Assembly (NCBI GenBank): GCA_964017185.1
Contig: OZ024869.1
Span: forward strand, 332,501-396,500
Origin: Rugalucina vietnamica
Taxonomy: Eukaryota; Mollusca; Bivalvia; Lucinida; Lucinidae
Length of the DNA stretch: 64,000 nt
Direction of reading: 5' to 3'
Shown here: positions 11,085-23,075 of the stretch, one piece after another
How the letters are laid out: each line of letters begins with the position of its first letter
Numbering within the stretch: the first letter of the stretch is position 1
The notes under the pieces: generated by a model
Databases searched by the model: none
Seen by the model: the letters and a program-made list of their open reading frames with translations, nothing else
Told to the model about the DNA's origin: nothing
Translations under genes and position numbers: made by a program

Positions 11085-11215
11085 ACATGTACATAAGAAA
11101 TAATAATAATAAAAAAAATGCGACCAATAGTGGGAATCGAACCGCTATCTGTAAAATGAAAAGTAAAGTCATTTTAATCTGCGTGCTCTACCATTTGAGC
11201 TATGCAGTGAGTCCT
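11085..11215 (-). repeat. tRNA-derived SINE-like element with (ATT)n tail
   Basis: On the minus strand it reads GCATAGCTCAAATGGTAGAG (A box), about 40 bp, GCGGTTCGATTCCC (B box), then GGTCGCATTTTTTTTATTATTATT. The T-stem has lost a base. The simple-repeat tail after the tRNA-like head is the mark of a SINE. It lies in the intron before the bZIP coding exon. Confidence 0.6.
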
Positions 11216-11580
11216 GACCAATTTCTTGGCATAGCAACCTTATATACCGATACACTTACCTTGCTTACAATCACGAAAAGTCACGATGATGTACGAGCAA
11301 TCACGAAGCAGTCCGAAGATATATTTAGAATAGCAACGAACTATAATTATATACTAATAGAGTTCACCCAACACCAGGTGAATATTTTTGGACAATACCT
11401 CCTGATTGTAGCCATTTACACGTAAAATAAGCTACATGTTCAATTCAAGCACTGTAGCTATGATACTGAATCACTCACTACGCCTTCCATTGAAGTATGC
11501 TGAGTCCTGAACTAATTCCATTTTATAACTTGATGTATTATGGTTATTTCATTACAGGTGGACATCGAAGACAGACGAGA

Positions 11581-12345
11581 ATGTACGAACGACAAGATTC
11601 AAAGCTTAACATATTTATACACATGGCTGTTCAAGATGACTCAGTTTATCCGTCTGTGTGTACATTTCCTTGCACAACAAACGCAGTAACGGGGATTTCA
11701 ACTTTCAGTTCAGTTATATGTGACCCTTTTCAAGAAAACGTAGTTTATGCGTCATCCTCGAATGATATCATACCTTATTCTACTATGGCAGACATTCGTG
11801 AAATAAACACCTCCGTAGATAGTGTGCTTCAGTCATGTGGTGCTGCTAACATTGACCATACAGACTGTGTTAAAAAGGATTTACTTTCTCCTGTGGAAAA
11901 TATTTATGCTGAAATGGACCTTAAACCGAAGGACGAAAAGATAGTTCAAGCAGTGAATGAAGCCCTCACAACAGGGTCTCTAACACCACTTGTGAAGGAA
12001 GAACTAAAATGTTCAATTCAGTCTAGGAGATTAAAAGAAGGTAAAAGTGAGCTAAAGGTGGCATTTACTGGACCTAAAACATACGAACTGACCCCAGATG
12101 AGGTTGTACGAGTTGAAAGTCGACGTGTGCAGAACAGAGTTGCGGCACAAAGATTTCGAGAAAGACAAAAACTCAAAGGAGAAGAACTACAAAGAAAGTG
12201 TCACAAACTTGAATCACTCAATACTCAGTTGAGACATGAGATGAGGAAACTTAGACAAGAAAAAGAGGAACTGAAGAAAACCTTAGAGGAACATTTAAAA
12301 GTGTGTCCATTTGTTTCACAGAAAGTATTCACTGCACCAAGATGA
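11581..12345 (+). CDS. BATF/Fos/ATF3-group bZIP transcription factor
   Basis: A 254-residue nuclear DNA-binding protein, expected to dimerise and bind AP-1 or CRE-like sites. The exon acceptor is TTTCATTACAG at 11557 and the first ATG after it is at 11581; an ATG at 11623 has good context and would give 240 residues. Residues about 1-170 are Ser/Thr-rich and acidic with no domain I recognise. The basic region is about 180-197, with NRVAAQRFRERQ. The zipper has perfect heptads L203, L210, L217, L224, L231 and then H238, followed by a VCPF end. The final His and Cys after five leucines are typical of BATF, Fos and ATF3/JDP2, and BATF3 is the closest match I recall. The Ser/Cys usual in the basic region is Phe here, closer to the aromatic residue in ATF4. 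The coding region has no intron. The exact paralogue is uncertain. Confidence 0.88.
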   Translation: MYERQDSKLNIFIHMAVQDDSVYPSVCTFPCTTNAVTGISTFSSVICDPFQENVVYASSSNDIIPYSTMADIREINTSVDSVLQSCGAANIDHTDCVKKDLLSPVENIYAEMDLKPKDEKIVQAVNEALTTGSLTPLVKEELKCSIQSRRLKEGKSELKVAFTGPKTYELTPDEVVRVESRRVQNRVAAQRFRERQKLKGEELQRKCHKLESLNTQLRHEMRKLRQEKEELKKTLEEHLKVCPFVSQKVFTAPR

Positions 12346-12596
12346 TATTAGACATTATCAAATGCATTTTATTATCTGGAGGGTAGCCATTAGCCGTAGT
12401 ATTGACCTCTCCATATGTTTTCAGTATTCTATCAATCATTTGACGTAATAAGGCTCCTTAGGGGTTTATGAAGGTGCATTTTCATTTCTGTTTCTATACA
12501 CGATATTGAATTCCCTTTCTTGGGCCTCACACTTCGAGGCTAGACTAGGCTAGTGTTTCTTTTGTCTTCCATTTTTTTGTCACTTTCACTTCGATA

Positions 12597-12602
12597 AATA
12601 AA
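12597..12602 (+). terminator. Poly(A) signal of the bZIP gene
   Basis: AATAAA lies about 250 bp after the stop codon and is the first canonical signal downstream, giving a plausible short 3' UTR. Confidence 0.5.
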
Positions 12603-12609
12603 TCTATTT

Positions 12610-14850
12610 TCTTCATGCTAACACGATCAGTACATACGATGCTTATGGTAAAATTTAACTGGAGATGGATTGTTTAATGATATTAACTAGGGTTGCTTAG
12701 TTTCAAATGTTTCTAAGTTATAAGATTTGGACGAACTCTCTTGTTGACCTATTTATCGGTTTTTATCGGAAAACGATCCATATGAAATTATGTTGATTCC
12801 AATACAGTGTTCTCTTTCACGTCCGCTGTACATAGATGATTGACATGCGGTATCGCGAATTACCGGATTGGACCGAAAGTGTCCGAAACGAACCGATACT
12901 GTCCGGAACGGACATAGACATGTACAAAGCTAATCATGGGTCACCACATAGTAGCATGTGAAAAATTTTATGTACACAACAATATTGTGATTTACTTAGA
13001 ACGCAAGAAAACCGTACTCCAACCGGATTTCTTACAGTACTGATTTATGCTACAAAAATTGAATGTATTGATATTGATCGAACTCTCAAAATGCTACCGT
13101 TTGTTATTTCAAGTGGTGAAAAAATATTTAAATTGCTGTAGTGCAAAAGTTCACAAAATATATATCAGATTTTAGGGGAAAAAATTGGGGAATTCGGAAA
13201 CTTTTGATTCATTTCTTTTCTGTTTCAACTATGTGACTTTTTTAAGTTTTGAAATTGAAATTATGTTCACAGAAAACGTCAACTTGAAATGTAACAGACA
13301 TGTATTATTTCACATTTTTGTCACGGAAAATAGAGTATATCTAGGTGAATGTCCGAGATATTTTGCCAGTGTTATTTACAAAACAAACAGCTAAGGCAAA
13401 GTCTGGATCACACTTCTCCTAACCAAGCCTCATGGATGAATATTTATGGGGTTTCAGTTTAACCTCACTTTTAAGATTATACCATTTGGGTCACGTGCTA
13501 GCAGATTTTGGCTTATGTCTTAGATTTAAATTATATTTATAGCTCAGGTTTATAAATTTCGAACCAAACTGGATTCACACTGTCCTTCAATTATGTGATA
13601 TTTAGTATTATTCTGATTGGCTCTAGCAAAATGAAACTTTCATCATGTATTTTAAATCTTTGTTATCTAATCAGGTTAGGCACAAGCACGCTATACAACT
13701 TTTGGTCACTCAGACAGCAAGAATACATGTTTGAAATTTTGAATAAAACTTCCTTTGCTGATGGAATTTTACATATGTTTGTTTGTTTCTTTTAAGTTTT
13801 AAAGGTCAAGTCAACAATTTTTCAGACGTGGTGATGAAACCATTTATGGTTTAACACAGTATCTGTTTTATTTTGTATCAAAATGCACTATACGTTACTA
13901 AAGGAATCATTCTTCTTGTCAGTGAAGACTTCTATCACAATCTCATATTATTTTAAACTTCCAATTTTCTATGAACCCCTCCATATAGCATGTTACTAAG
14001 AACATGCTACAATTGTCTTGTTTTTAATATTAATTTATATTTTAGAGTTTTATAGTATTCCTTACTGTTAATTGTCATAGATATATATAGAAAACGAATA
14101 AATTGATTAATAGTTTTCGATTCATACTTATACCGGCGAGAAATGCGATTCTGGATATTAAATTAATTTTAATATTACAAACAAATGTGAAACACAACTG
14201 CGTTTTCAAATCTGGATGACAGACGATTATTGTTTGTTCGAAACGACTTGAATGTTTTGTCAAACTTGAGGTCCAGAAGCAGACACACACAAAGTCAGTT
14301 GAGGTTATTATGTCCAGATATTTCTCCTGTATTTAGGATCAGATTTGAAGCCAAAGTCCCGTTTCTATTTGGCTTCAAGTCGATTGTGATAAGAACATGA
14401 AACCATAAAGCCTGCTGTTGCAAGGGCTGTTTGTGGAAAAGCAAAACACTTCATTAACAATACTTGGCTGAAAGGTGGACAACGTTGTGGTTACATGACG
14501 GGCTAGCTTTTACAGAAGAGCCTTAACCTCGTTTTGCCAACATAGAAAGATTGGTAAGTTATATCCCTTCAAATATTTAACACTGGCAAATAGTGAATAT
14601 GAATACTCGTAAATCTTGCAATCCATAATAAATTTACATCAGTTATGGCATTTTATATTTAGATTCTTTTAAAGTATTTGGTTTCATTGAACAATACCTG
14701 TATTTCTACAAACTTCAATTTGGAATTATGCACATTAACAGTTATTCTTACCAGGCGTACAGGGTTACTGATGAAACGAAACCATGTTATGGCATCTCGT
14801 CAATAGTTTGCTGCTCTAAAAGGAACTCAAGTTTTAAAGTTATCACAGCT
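12610..14850. other. Noncoding stretch
   Basis: No gene or named repeat recognised. Near 12.83-12.92 kb the motif TGTCCG(A/G)AACG with ACCGAT recurs several times on one strand, a small degenerate repeat. Confidence 0.4.
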
Positions 14851-14867
14851 CGTTATGGTATGGTGTA

Positions 14868-15812
14868 AAAGGAACAAGAAGAAAATGGTCAGCAAATGGC
14901 TCAATCAGAAAGAAAATCCCACTCTAAAAACCGAGGTGGAAGAAACTAAATTGACAATTAGGTACTTGTTTAACTTTCATCCATGGTGGCAATCTGGCAG
15001 TAAAGTCAGGACGAGTAGTTTATTTGTAAGAGCTGTTATAGTAATTTTGTTGTTTAAATTGTTTCCTATTGGGCGTTGTAGACCCGTTGAGGAAAAAAGT
15101 AAAAGTAGGCAATGATCAGGAAATGGCGCAATCAGATAGATATTCCTACTCCAAAAACCTAGGTTGGAAAAAACTATAAAATTGACAGTTAGGTATTTAT
15201 ACTAAAATTAAAGAAAACTTATTTGAAGCCGAGTGAGCAGCTATTAACCAATAGGCGACCACTCAGTTACCCAAACCTAACTAAAATATGAAAACGCACA
15301 CAAGGTACAAACAGTACAAAAATTCGACACCAAGACATAAAACAATTAGAACCACAACAGAAGTATCGCATTGGACCGATTAGTAATATAAAATTACTGG
15401 CTGGCTTAAACTAGTTTTACATGGCCATAACCTCAGCCTCAGTTTGTGCAGTGGTTCACAACATTTAGTTAGTTGTTCGGTCCTCGTAGTGAATCTCTTT
15501 AAGTAGTCGATGAATCATCAAGGACAAAAAATAAATCATGATAACCACTATGATGAATCAAAAACGATGACTCAGAAATTCAGTAAGCCTCCCAACGATG
15601 GAGGTCCCTGGGCGCCCAATAACTTACTGAAAATCCAGAGCAAAAGAAAAACACCAGTTGAAATCCGGTGGGCCATACAACAGACAAGAAGCTCTGGTCC
15701 CAACCAACTAAAATGAATAGCTTTACGTCGGCGTGCATTTAAAGAAGGCAGCATAGTTATCAACCATGGTTAAAAACCATGCATGTAAGCTGTCGCATAA
15801 CATTTAAGTTAT
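14868..15812 (+). repeat. Dispersed repeat family, copy C (left arm of inverted pair)
   Basis: This is the longest copy. It has GCAATGATCAGGAAATGGCG near 15111, then CACTATGATGAATCAAAAACG and AAAGAAGGCAGCATAGTTAT with an AACCATGGTTAAAAACCATG tail. A second partial start lies at 14868-14970. Copies D and E follow in the opposite orientation, so copy C forms a large foldback with them. Confidence 0.75.
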
Positions 15813-16069
15813 CCCGTTTCTTGGCAGCAGTTTAAATAATCACAATAAAGGCTGTACAAAGCTTATGTTAATTGTTGAATTATAAGCGACTTTAAATAAA
15901 AATTAGTATTATTTTTTATTATTATTATAATTATTATCATCATCACTCAGTTTAGTTATAACAAATAAGCAAGAAATTGAAGTTTCATTGAGTAAGACAA
16001 GCTGCTCGAATTGCAAAAATACATCATTGCTCACTTTTACCTTTTCACATAAATAAATTTAAATTTAGA

Positions 16070-16660
16070 CTTGGCCACCGGGATTCAACTGGCGTTTTTC
16101 ATTTGCTCCAGATTTTCAGTAATGTTGTTTGGCGCCCAAGTATCTCCATCGCCGGGCAGCTTATTATATCTGTGACTCCTCGTTTTTGATTCATCATGGT
16201 GTTTATTATGATTTGTTTGTCCTTGATTCATTGACTAGTTAAAGATTCACACGAGGACCGAACAACTAACTAAATGATGTGGATCACTGCAGAAGCTGAT
16301 GGTGAGGTTATGGCCATGTAAAAACTAATAAAGCGCGCCTGTAATTTTGTATTACTGATCGTTCCAATGCGATACTTCTGTTTTGGTTGTAAATGTTTTA
16401 TGTTTTGGTGTTGATTTTTGTGCTTTTTGCACCTTATGTTCGTTTTTATATATTTAGTGAAGTTCGGGTAGCTGAGTGGCCGCCTATTGGGAAACAGCTG
16501 CTCACTTGGATTTTAATATGTTCCCTTACGGTATAAATACCTAATTATCAATTTAATTTTCTCCAACCTCGGTTTTTGGTGTAGGAATATCTTTCTGATT
16601 GCGCCATTTCCTGATCATTGCCTACTTTTACCTGTTTTCCTCAACGGGTCTACGTATCAA
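16070..16660 (-). repeat. Dispersed repeat family, copy D (inverted)
   Basis: Read in reverse it follows copy C almost throughout, from CGTTGAGGAAAACAGG through GCAATGATCAGGAAATGGCG to a CAGTTGAATCCCGGTGGCC end. Divergence from copy C is moderate, with substitutions and small indels. Confidence 0.75.
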
Positions 16661-16796
16661 CAATTAACAACACCGATTAGGAAACAATAAAACAGCAATA
16701 TTACGATAACTGTAGATAAATTTAAGAAACTTATATGAAGTAATGATTTTTCTTTTCAGTTCAGAAAAATCATAACACGTTACAGACGTATAGGTT

Positions 16797-17245
16797 ATAA
16801 CTTGAATATTATGCGTCAGTCTGCATGCTTAGTTTTTAACCCAACCATGGTTGATAGCTATGCTGCCTTCTTTAATTGCACGCCGGTGGGTCGGGCGTCA
16901 GACTCTATGATGGCCCCGACTCAAAGCTATTCATTTTAGGCGGTTGGGATCGGAGCTTCTTGTCTGTTGCTTGGCCCACCGGGGTCCAACTGGTGGTTTT
17001 CTTTTGCTCCGGAGTTAGTAGGTTATTCGGCGCCCAGAGACCTCCATCGTCGGGCAGCTTACTCAATCTGTGAGTCCTGGTTTTTGATTCATCAGGATGT
17101 TTATCGTGATTTATTTGTTTATCGAGTTTGGTTTTTTCCAACCTCGGTTTTTGGAGTGGGAATCTTTTTCTGATTGCGCCTTTTCCTGATCTTTGCCTAC
17201 TTGTACCTTCGTACAAATACACTACTCGTCCTGACGTTGCTGCCT
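16797..17245 (-). repeat. Dispersed repeat family, copy E (inverted, partial)
   Basis: It matches the right end of copy C in reverse, including AACCATGGTTGATAGCTATG and CTGCCTTCTTTAATTGCACG. It then jumps to the GATCAGGAAAAGGCGCAATC block near 17.18 kb, so its middle is deleted. The 161-codon minus-strand frame across it is repeat-derived. Confidence 0.7.
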
Positions 17246-17415
17246 GCTTGCCACCCTGGATGGAAGTTAAATAACAATAATCTTCAGTTTCAACATGTTC
17301 AATGGCCTTTTGTACCGACAATGATCTAATAACCATCCGTTTTTGTTTTGTTTTTTTTTCTAATACGAAACAGGCTTCTGAAACACCCACGATTCAGCTA
17401 CTTGCATCCCATAGA

Positions 17416-17763
17416 CTATGTCATGGTTCGGACAATCAATAGATTTATCTGATCAGAGAGACGTATATAGATACTGTTTGACAGGCCATTGACTTTGAAG
17501 GAAGACTTACAGTCTATTAGGCAAGTCGGAGAAACGTGAAGAGTTTCAAACTCAGCTGCATGGTAGTTTGCGCATTCATCTTTTAAACACACAAAACTGC
17601 TTTGACGAAGAAGTGAAAAAGGTACAAGCAGGCAAAGAAATACTTCTTGAAGACAACCATTGCACAATGCGCACCTATGTGATACTAGATCAGTACCCAA
17701 AACGATGGTTACTGTATGTCGACTTTGAGCAGGAACACGAAAGATGAACGGTCTGATATTCAT
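17416..17763 (-). other. Open frame of 115 codons, unrecognised
   Basis: It starts MNIRPFIFRVPAQSR and has several cysteines (HRCALCNGC). I recognise no domain or splice context. It sits between repeats and may be part of a transposon or random. Confidence 0.2.
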
Positions 17764-17934
17764 ATCTGTTTATGACACACGGCTTGATGCACATGGAAAC
17801 ATTCCTTTCAAGAATGAATTATGTTTTAAGGAGGACAGGACGCCTTTGTTGGTTCAAAATACCCATCAGGTACCAAATCGTTGCAATCAATAAGACTTTC
17901 GCAAATTAGTGCATTGTTCTGCATAATATTTACT

Positions 17935-18240
17935 AGTCACCATAGAAACAAGACACAGATGTCACGAGGTTCGATCCCGGGCCGCGACATACCAAAGTCG
18001 TTAACAATGGTACTAGTTGCTCCCCGCCTGGCACTCGGATTTTCGGGGTAGGGCTAGGACTGGTCGCTCCGGTGTCAGTTTAATGTGACTGGAGGTGGTA
18101 TCAGGTAAAGTGTCTGGGATCTGATACCACAGTGAGGCAGCACTATAAAAGTGAGCATTGAGCTCCCTGTCACAACCAGACACCGTCTTGATATGACAGA
18201 TAATGTTGAAAGCAACCCGAACAAACAAACAAACAATAAG
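17935..18240 (+). repeat. SINE-like element with pol III B box
   Basis: GAGGTTCGATCCCGGGCCGCG is a B box, followed by a body whose minus strand translates to YSAASLWYQIPDTLPDTTSS. I have seen strings of this kind as a common artefact in bivalve gene models. The tRNA-like A box is not clear, so it is 5'-truncated. It ends in a CAAACAAACAAACAA tail. Confidence 0.55.
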
Positions 18241-18497
18241 ATGTCACGAGACTTGTCAGTTTAAGCTGATAGAGAGAACAGTGAACAATTAGCACGACGA
18301 GGCTCTGACGAAGGTGGAAATGCAAATAACCACACAGCATTATTTAGTTAGACATGCCTCAGTCTGCGACAAAACTGCTTGATGGGCAACCATTGAAGGG
18401 TGTTTGCTAATGCGAGAAAATTTTACAGGATTAGAATCGTCTTCACAGTGGCTATATATAAGAATATTTAAATGTAGCAAAAGTGAGCAAAACTCAC

Positions 18498-20515
18498 ATA
18501 CCCCCGGCGGTAGCCATCAGAGGTCATACCACTTTGAGACAAAAAGCAGATTACAGAAAAAGGTATACATCTAGTCTCATCAAAGGAATACCCAGGTGAA
18601 CTGTAAGCTACAAAGATAGAACATCAAGTTATCTTCTTCTGGTGTACATTTGTTTAAAATTTAAGAAAATTATAAAAACAAAGTTCTGAGACCTGAGCTG
18701 TATTATAGGAAAACCTGCTGGTTGCATATGTGAAAACAAAGATTTAGATCAGCTGCAAAATCAATCCCTCAACATTCTAAATCAGAAACTGCTAGTGTCT
18801 AACCATTTTGTGCTATATAGCCACATCTATCTCCAACCTCTTTGGAGATCCCAAAGAAAGGTTTTATCGTGGCATAGCTCACATGAAGTTACATCCAACA
18901 ACAACAACAAAAGAAACTTTTGGAGATAAAATATATTCATAAATAATTATATTCACAATGAAAGGCTTTGGGTTGAGTGACAGATGGAAAAACATAAGCA
19001 GGAGATAGCTGATTATTTCTTACACAACACAACTTATCATTCCCAATGTTTGTACTAAATTTCATCATCCTATGTCAAGCAGTTCCTGAGAAATTTCCCT
19101 ATTCATTGTACAGGAGTGACAGATGGAAAAACTACAAAGTGGAAAAAGAATGGAAAAACAAATACTAGCCATCTGATTTTCTCTTACACAATACACTTGG
19201 ACACTGTCTAAATATATACAAAATGTGAAGAAGCTGGCATAAATAGGAGCTGAGAAATCTGTGACGGAAATTTCAATCAGAGAAAAAGACGGATAAATAA
19301 AGTGACTGATAAGCAGGAGATGGCTGATTCTTTCTTACACAATACAACTTACCATACCCAATGTTTGTACCAAATTTCATCATCCTATGTCAAGCAGTTC
19401 CCGCGAAATTTTTAACAAAAATTTCCATATTCATTATACAGGAGTGACAGATGGAAAAACTACAAAGTGGAAAAAGAATGGAAAAACAAATACTGGCCAT
19501 CTGATTTTCTCGTACACACTACACTTGGACACTGTCTAGATGTATACAAACTTTGGAGAAGCTGGCATAAATAGGAGCTGAGAAATCTGTGACGGAAATT
19601 TCAATCAGAGAGAAAGTAAAATGGACAAGTAAAGGGACTGATAAACAGGAGATGGCTGATTCTTTCTTACACAATACAACTTACCATACCCAATGTTTGT
19701 ACCAAATTTCATCATCCTATGTCAAGCAGTTCCTGAGAAATGTTTGACAAAAATTTCCATATTCATTATATAGGAGTGACAGATGGAAAAACTACAATGT
19801 GGAAAAAGAATGGAAAAACAAATACTGGCCATCTGATTTTCTATTACACAATACACTTGGACACTGTCTACATGTATATAAAATTTGAAGAAGCTGGTAT
19901 AAATAGGAGCTGAGAAATCTGTGACAGAAATTTCAGAGAGAAAGAAAAATGGACAAATAAAGGGACTGATAAGCAGGAGATGGCTGATTCTTTCTTACAC
20001 AATACGACTTACCATACACAATGTTTGTACCAAATTTAAACATCCTATGTCAAGCAGTTCCTGAGAAATCTTTGACAGAAATTTCCATATTCATTATACA
20101 GGAGTGACAGATGGAAAAACTGTAAAGTGGAAAAAAGATGGAAAAACAAAATACTGGCCATCTAATTTTCTCTTACACAGTACACATGGACACTGTCTAC
20201 ATGTATATAAAATTTGAAGAAGCTGGCATAAATAGGAGCTGAAAAATCTGTGACAGAAATTTCAATCAGAGAGAAAGAAAAATGAATAAATAAAGGTACT
20301 GATAAGCAGGAGATGGCTGATTCTTTCTTACACAATACAACTTACCATACCCAATGTTTGTACCAAATTTCATCATCCTATGTCAAGCAGTTCCAGAGAA
20401 ATCTTTGACAGAAAAAAGTTTACACACACACACGCACACACGCACACAAACATCTTCACAGAAAAGACAAAAACTATATACCCCCTATATACTTCGTATA
20501 TGCCGGGGGTATAAC
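18498..20515. mobile_element. Pearl/Helitron-like element with five ~330-bp core repeats
   Basis: The phrase GCTGATTCTTTCTTACACAA recurs near 19323, 19653, 19983 and 20314, with a diverged unit at 19006, a period of about 330 bp. After the cores come a CACACACACGCACA microsatellite (20423-20450) and a terminal hairpin (ATACCCCC..TATATAC TTC GTATATGCCGGGGGTAT), then AACTAG. The left edge has ATACCCCCGGC. Core repeats, a microsatellite and a 3' hairpin ending in CTAG match non-autonomous Helitron-type elements described in bivalves. No coding capacity. Confidence 0.7.
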
Positions 20516-20529
20516 TAGAAAAAGTGTTT

Positions 20530-21598
20530 ATGAAACACAATGCCCCCAACTGGTGCGTCACTTTCAAGATGTGAAAATGACAAGTTCAACTTGCAAAAAA
20601 AAGATGCAAAAAATAATCTGAGAAGTATATCCCAACCCCATGCATATCTTGAAAGCATGGTCACAATATCCGTAAACTTTCAAAAGTATCGGTATTAAAC
20701 TGTAGGAGGAGTTGCGCATACAAGGTACCCTCTATCCATTCACTAAAATGCCAAAAATGACTTAAGTTCAAATTATGAAAAGAGATGACAAAAAATGATC
20801 CGAGGGTTATATCCAAACCATATGCATATCTTCAGACCATGTCCATAAAACATGTAAAGTTTTAAACGAATTGGCATGAAACTAGGAGTTGCGCACACAG
20901 TCACTTTCATTGTCAAAATGCCCGAAAAATGGCTAAGTTCAAATTGCGAAAAAAAGTGACAAAATTAATCTGAGGATAATATCCAAACCACATATTTTCA
21001 AAGCATGGTCACAACATCTGTAAAGTTTCTAGAGAATAAAAATAATTGTTAGATCCTTTGGAAGGAGTACAATACAAAGCTAGAAGATGTGCCATATTGT
21101 ACAATTTCGGGTAATGAACCTTCATCAGTGACCCTTTATAAAACTGGCAGCGAAAGCCAGACATTTTGCTGCAATTTCAAGAATTTACATCTGTGTAGTC
21201 TAAATCAAAGACTCAAATTCCCAAAGGGGCCAAATAATCAAAATACTGTTAAGAAGATGATCCTTAACATATAAAAATTTGAAATACTTCATATATATTC
21301 ACTGATCCCAAAGTATTAAACTGTAGGAGGAGTTGCGCACACAATGTACCCACTATCTATTCACTTTATCAAGAATTAAAAAGGGAAATAACTCACAGAA
21401 TGGGCCCTTAGCCCATTGAATTTATCTGAAAGAAAACAAATACGGGTCCTCTTAATGTTCATATACAAACTACATACCAAATTTCAAGATCTCCTGGCCG
21501 AGTGCTAAGCGTTATTCATGCACTGGACTGGATAGACGTACAGAGCCAAACCAATAATTATAATGCCCCTTCAACTTCTTCGAAGTTGGGGGCATATA
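20530..21598. mobile_element. Second pearl/Helitron-like element with ~170-bp core repeats
   Basis: The left edge is AATGCCCCCAACTGG and the right edge CGAAGTTGGGGGCATATA, again a C-run/G-run pair with a terminal TTCAACTTCTTCGAAGTTG hairpin. Inside, AGTTCAAATT and CATATCTT(C/G)A units repeat about three times from 20.59 to 21.0 kb, and GTAGGAGGAGTTGCGCA recurs at 20.70 and 21.32 kb. It follows directly on the element to its left. Confidence 0.65.
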
Positions 21599-21599
21599 A

Positions 21600-22970
21600 A
21601 GAACACAAAACTATCCTGAAAGATTCCAACAGCCATTGTTTGTTTGGAACATGCTGCACAGGATGATCCAGTGAAGTGACAAGATTTTTGGTGACTACTT
21701 CAACTGGCATATCTGCACTTGATGTGGTAATTTATAAATACTTAAGTTAGCACATTATTACATTGAATGAAGTTTAAATCTTCGGGATATCATCCGGCGC
21801 GGGGTGAAAGGTTGTAAATAATTTATAAGACATGTTCATTAGAAATGCATTTATTGCCTCTGTTCATGAACAAAATATGAACACAAAATATTTATTTCAG
21901 CAACAATATATATATAATTCAATTCATAAGGCAGAGTTTTGAGTCGCAACAGTGGCTAAAACGAACACAATGAGCCGACAACAAAGCAATTTGCAGATCA
22001 GACTGCCTGCGAGAAAGCTCCAGATAATGTCATATACCATACTGTTTCTTTTAAACAATAGCTTAAGGTACTCACAACAACTATACGGTGAGACTTTCCT
22101 CACAGTACATGTCTAAAAAGCTCACAAATACAAAAGCATCTGACAGTTGTTTTAGTCATAAATTTTAGTACGTATATGCAGTGTACATGTATGTCGCCAA
22201 AAAGTGAGAGTGTTAGATAGACTGTATATTTTCGTTTTGTTGACTGCGATTGTGATCGTTTTTCCAAAGTTGAGACTCAAAGCAGATTCAATGCAGATGA
22301 GCAGTTGTAATTCTAAAACATATACATAACCTGTTTCAGAAAAGAGTATCAGTAGCTAGTCATGGCTTCATTCCCAAATGAGCATGAAATTTTATTTGCT
22401 GAGAAATGTTGAAATAGCCAAAATTAATGGATTTTCATGAATAGATCACCAAAGTCATACTGCGATTGGTTAAGCACCCAAATCTTCTTTTTAATTTTAA
22501 GAATTTTAGCAAGATAAATTTTATGCTCAGTTTAAATACGTATGTATAGTATTGACTCCACAAAAGGTATGTCATGAGTGCTCAAAAGGGGTGATTCTGA
22601 TCACCTCCGACTATGAAAAAAATGGCAGGACATACATTATATTTTTTTTACAAACCTAACTGCCATGTGGTTGGATTTCATTTCAAAGCAAACATTTCAA
22701 ACATTTGCTCGCGTTTGATTTCTTATTTAGCACATAGTTGATATGGTAACAGATGCTACACCAAAATACACAAAAACAGTGGTAAAAGTTAACAGTATAA
22801 TGTAAGTTGCTAGGTTGAAAATACATAGCTAAGTGTTTAAATGTCATTCTTAGTGAAAGCTATGTGTTGAAATAAATTTGCTTTTGTTATACTTTAAAGA
22901 ATCACAAGCACAAAGTATTGTAACGAGACAATTTGTTGTTTTTTTTTGTTTGTTGTTTTGTTTTTTGCGG
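21600..22970. other. Noncoding flank downstream of the RhoGAP gene
   Basis: No gene or named repeat recognised. It may include the 3' UTR or 3' flank of the minus-strand RhoGAP gene; TTTATT (AATAAA on the minus strand) occurs near 22392 and 21892 but both are far from the stop codon. Confidence 0.35.
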
Positions 22971-22984
22971 GTAGAATTGTATCT

Positions 22985-23075
22985 CTAATTCATAATCCAT
23001 CATTGCAAAGCCCCTATCCATTGTTTTGGCTGTATATTCCGGTTTGTGTTGGACCTTGTCGGAAACCACAAAGGC
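22985..23075. mobile_element. Fragment of MITE family 2
   Basis: ATTCCGGTTTGTGTTGGACC and TGTCGGAAACCAC match the internal GGTCCGACACAAACCGG and GGAAACCAC blocks of the full copies at 26.7, 39.4 and 62.4 kb. Terminal repeats are absent. Confidence 0.55.

Noticed and set aside
11497-11580. Upstream ATG at 11497 as the bZIP start
   Set aside because: A good acceptor (TTTCATTACAG) lies between it and the conserved part, so this ATG is likely intronic; the first exonic ATG is at 11581.
16905-17390. 161-codon minus-strand frame
   Set aside because: It runs across dispersed repeat copy E, and its peptides recur in the other copies with frame breaks.
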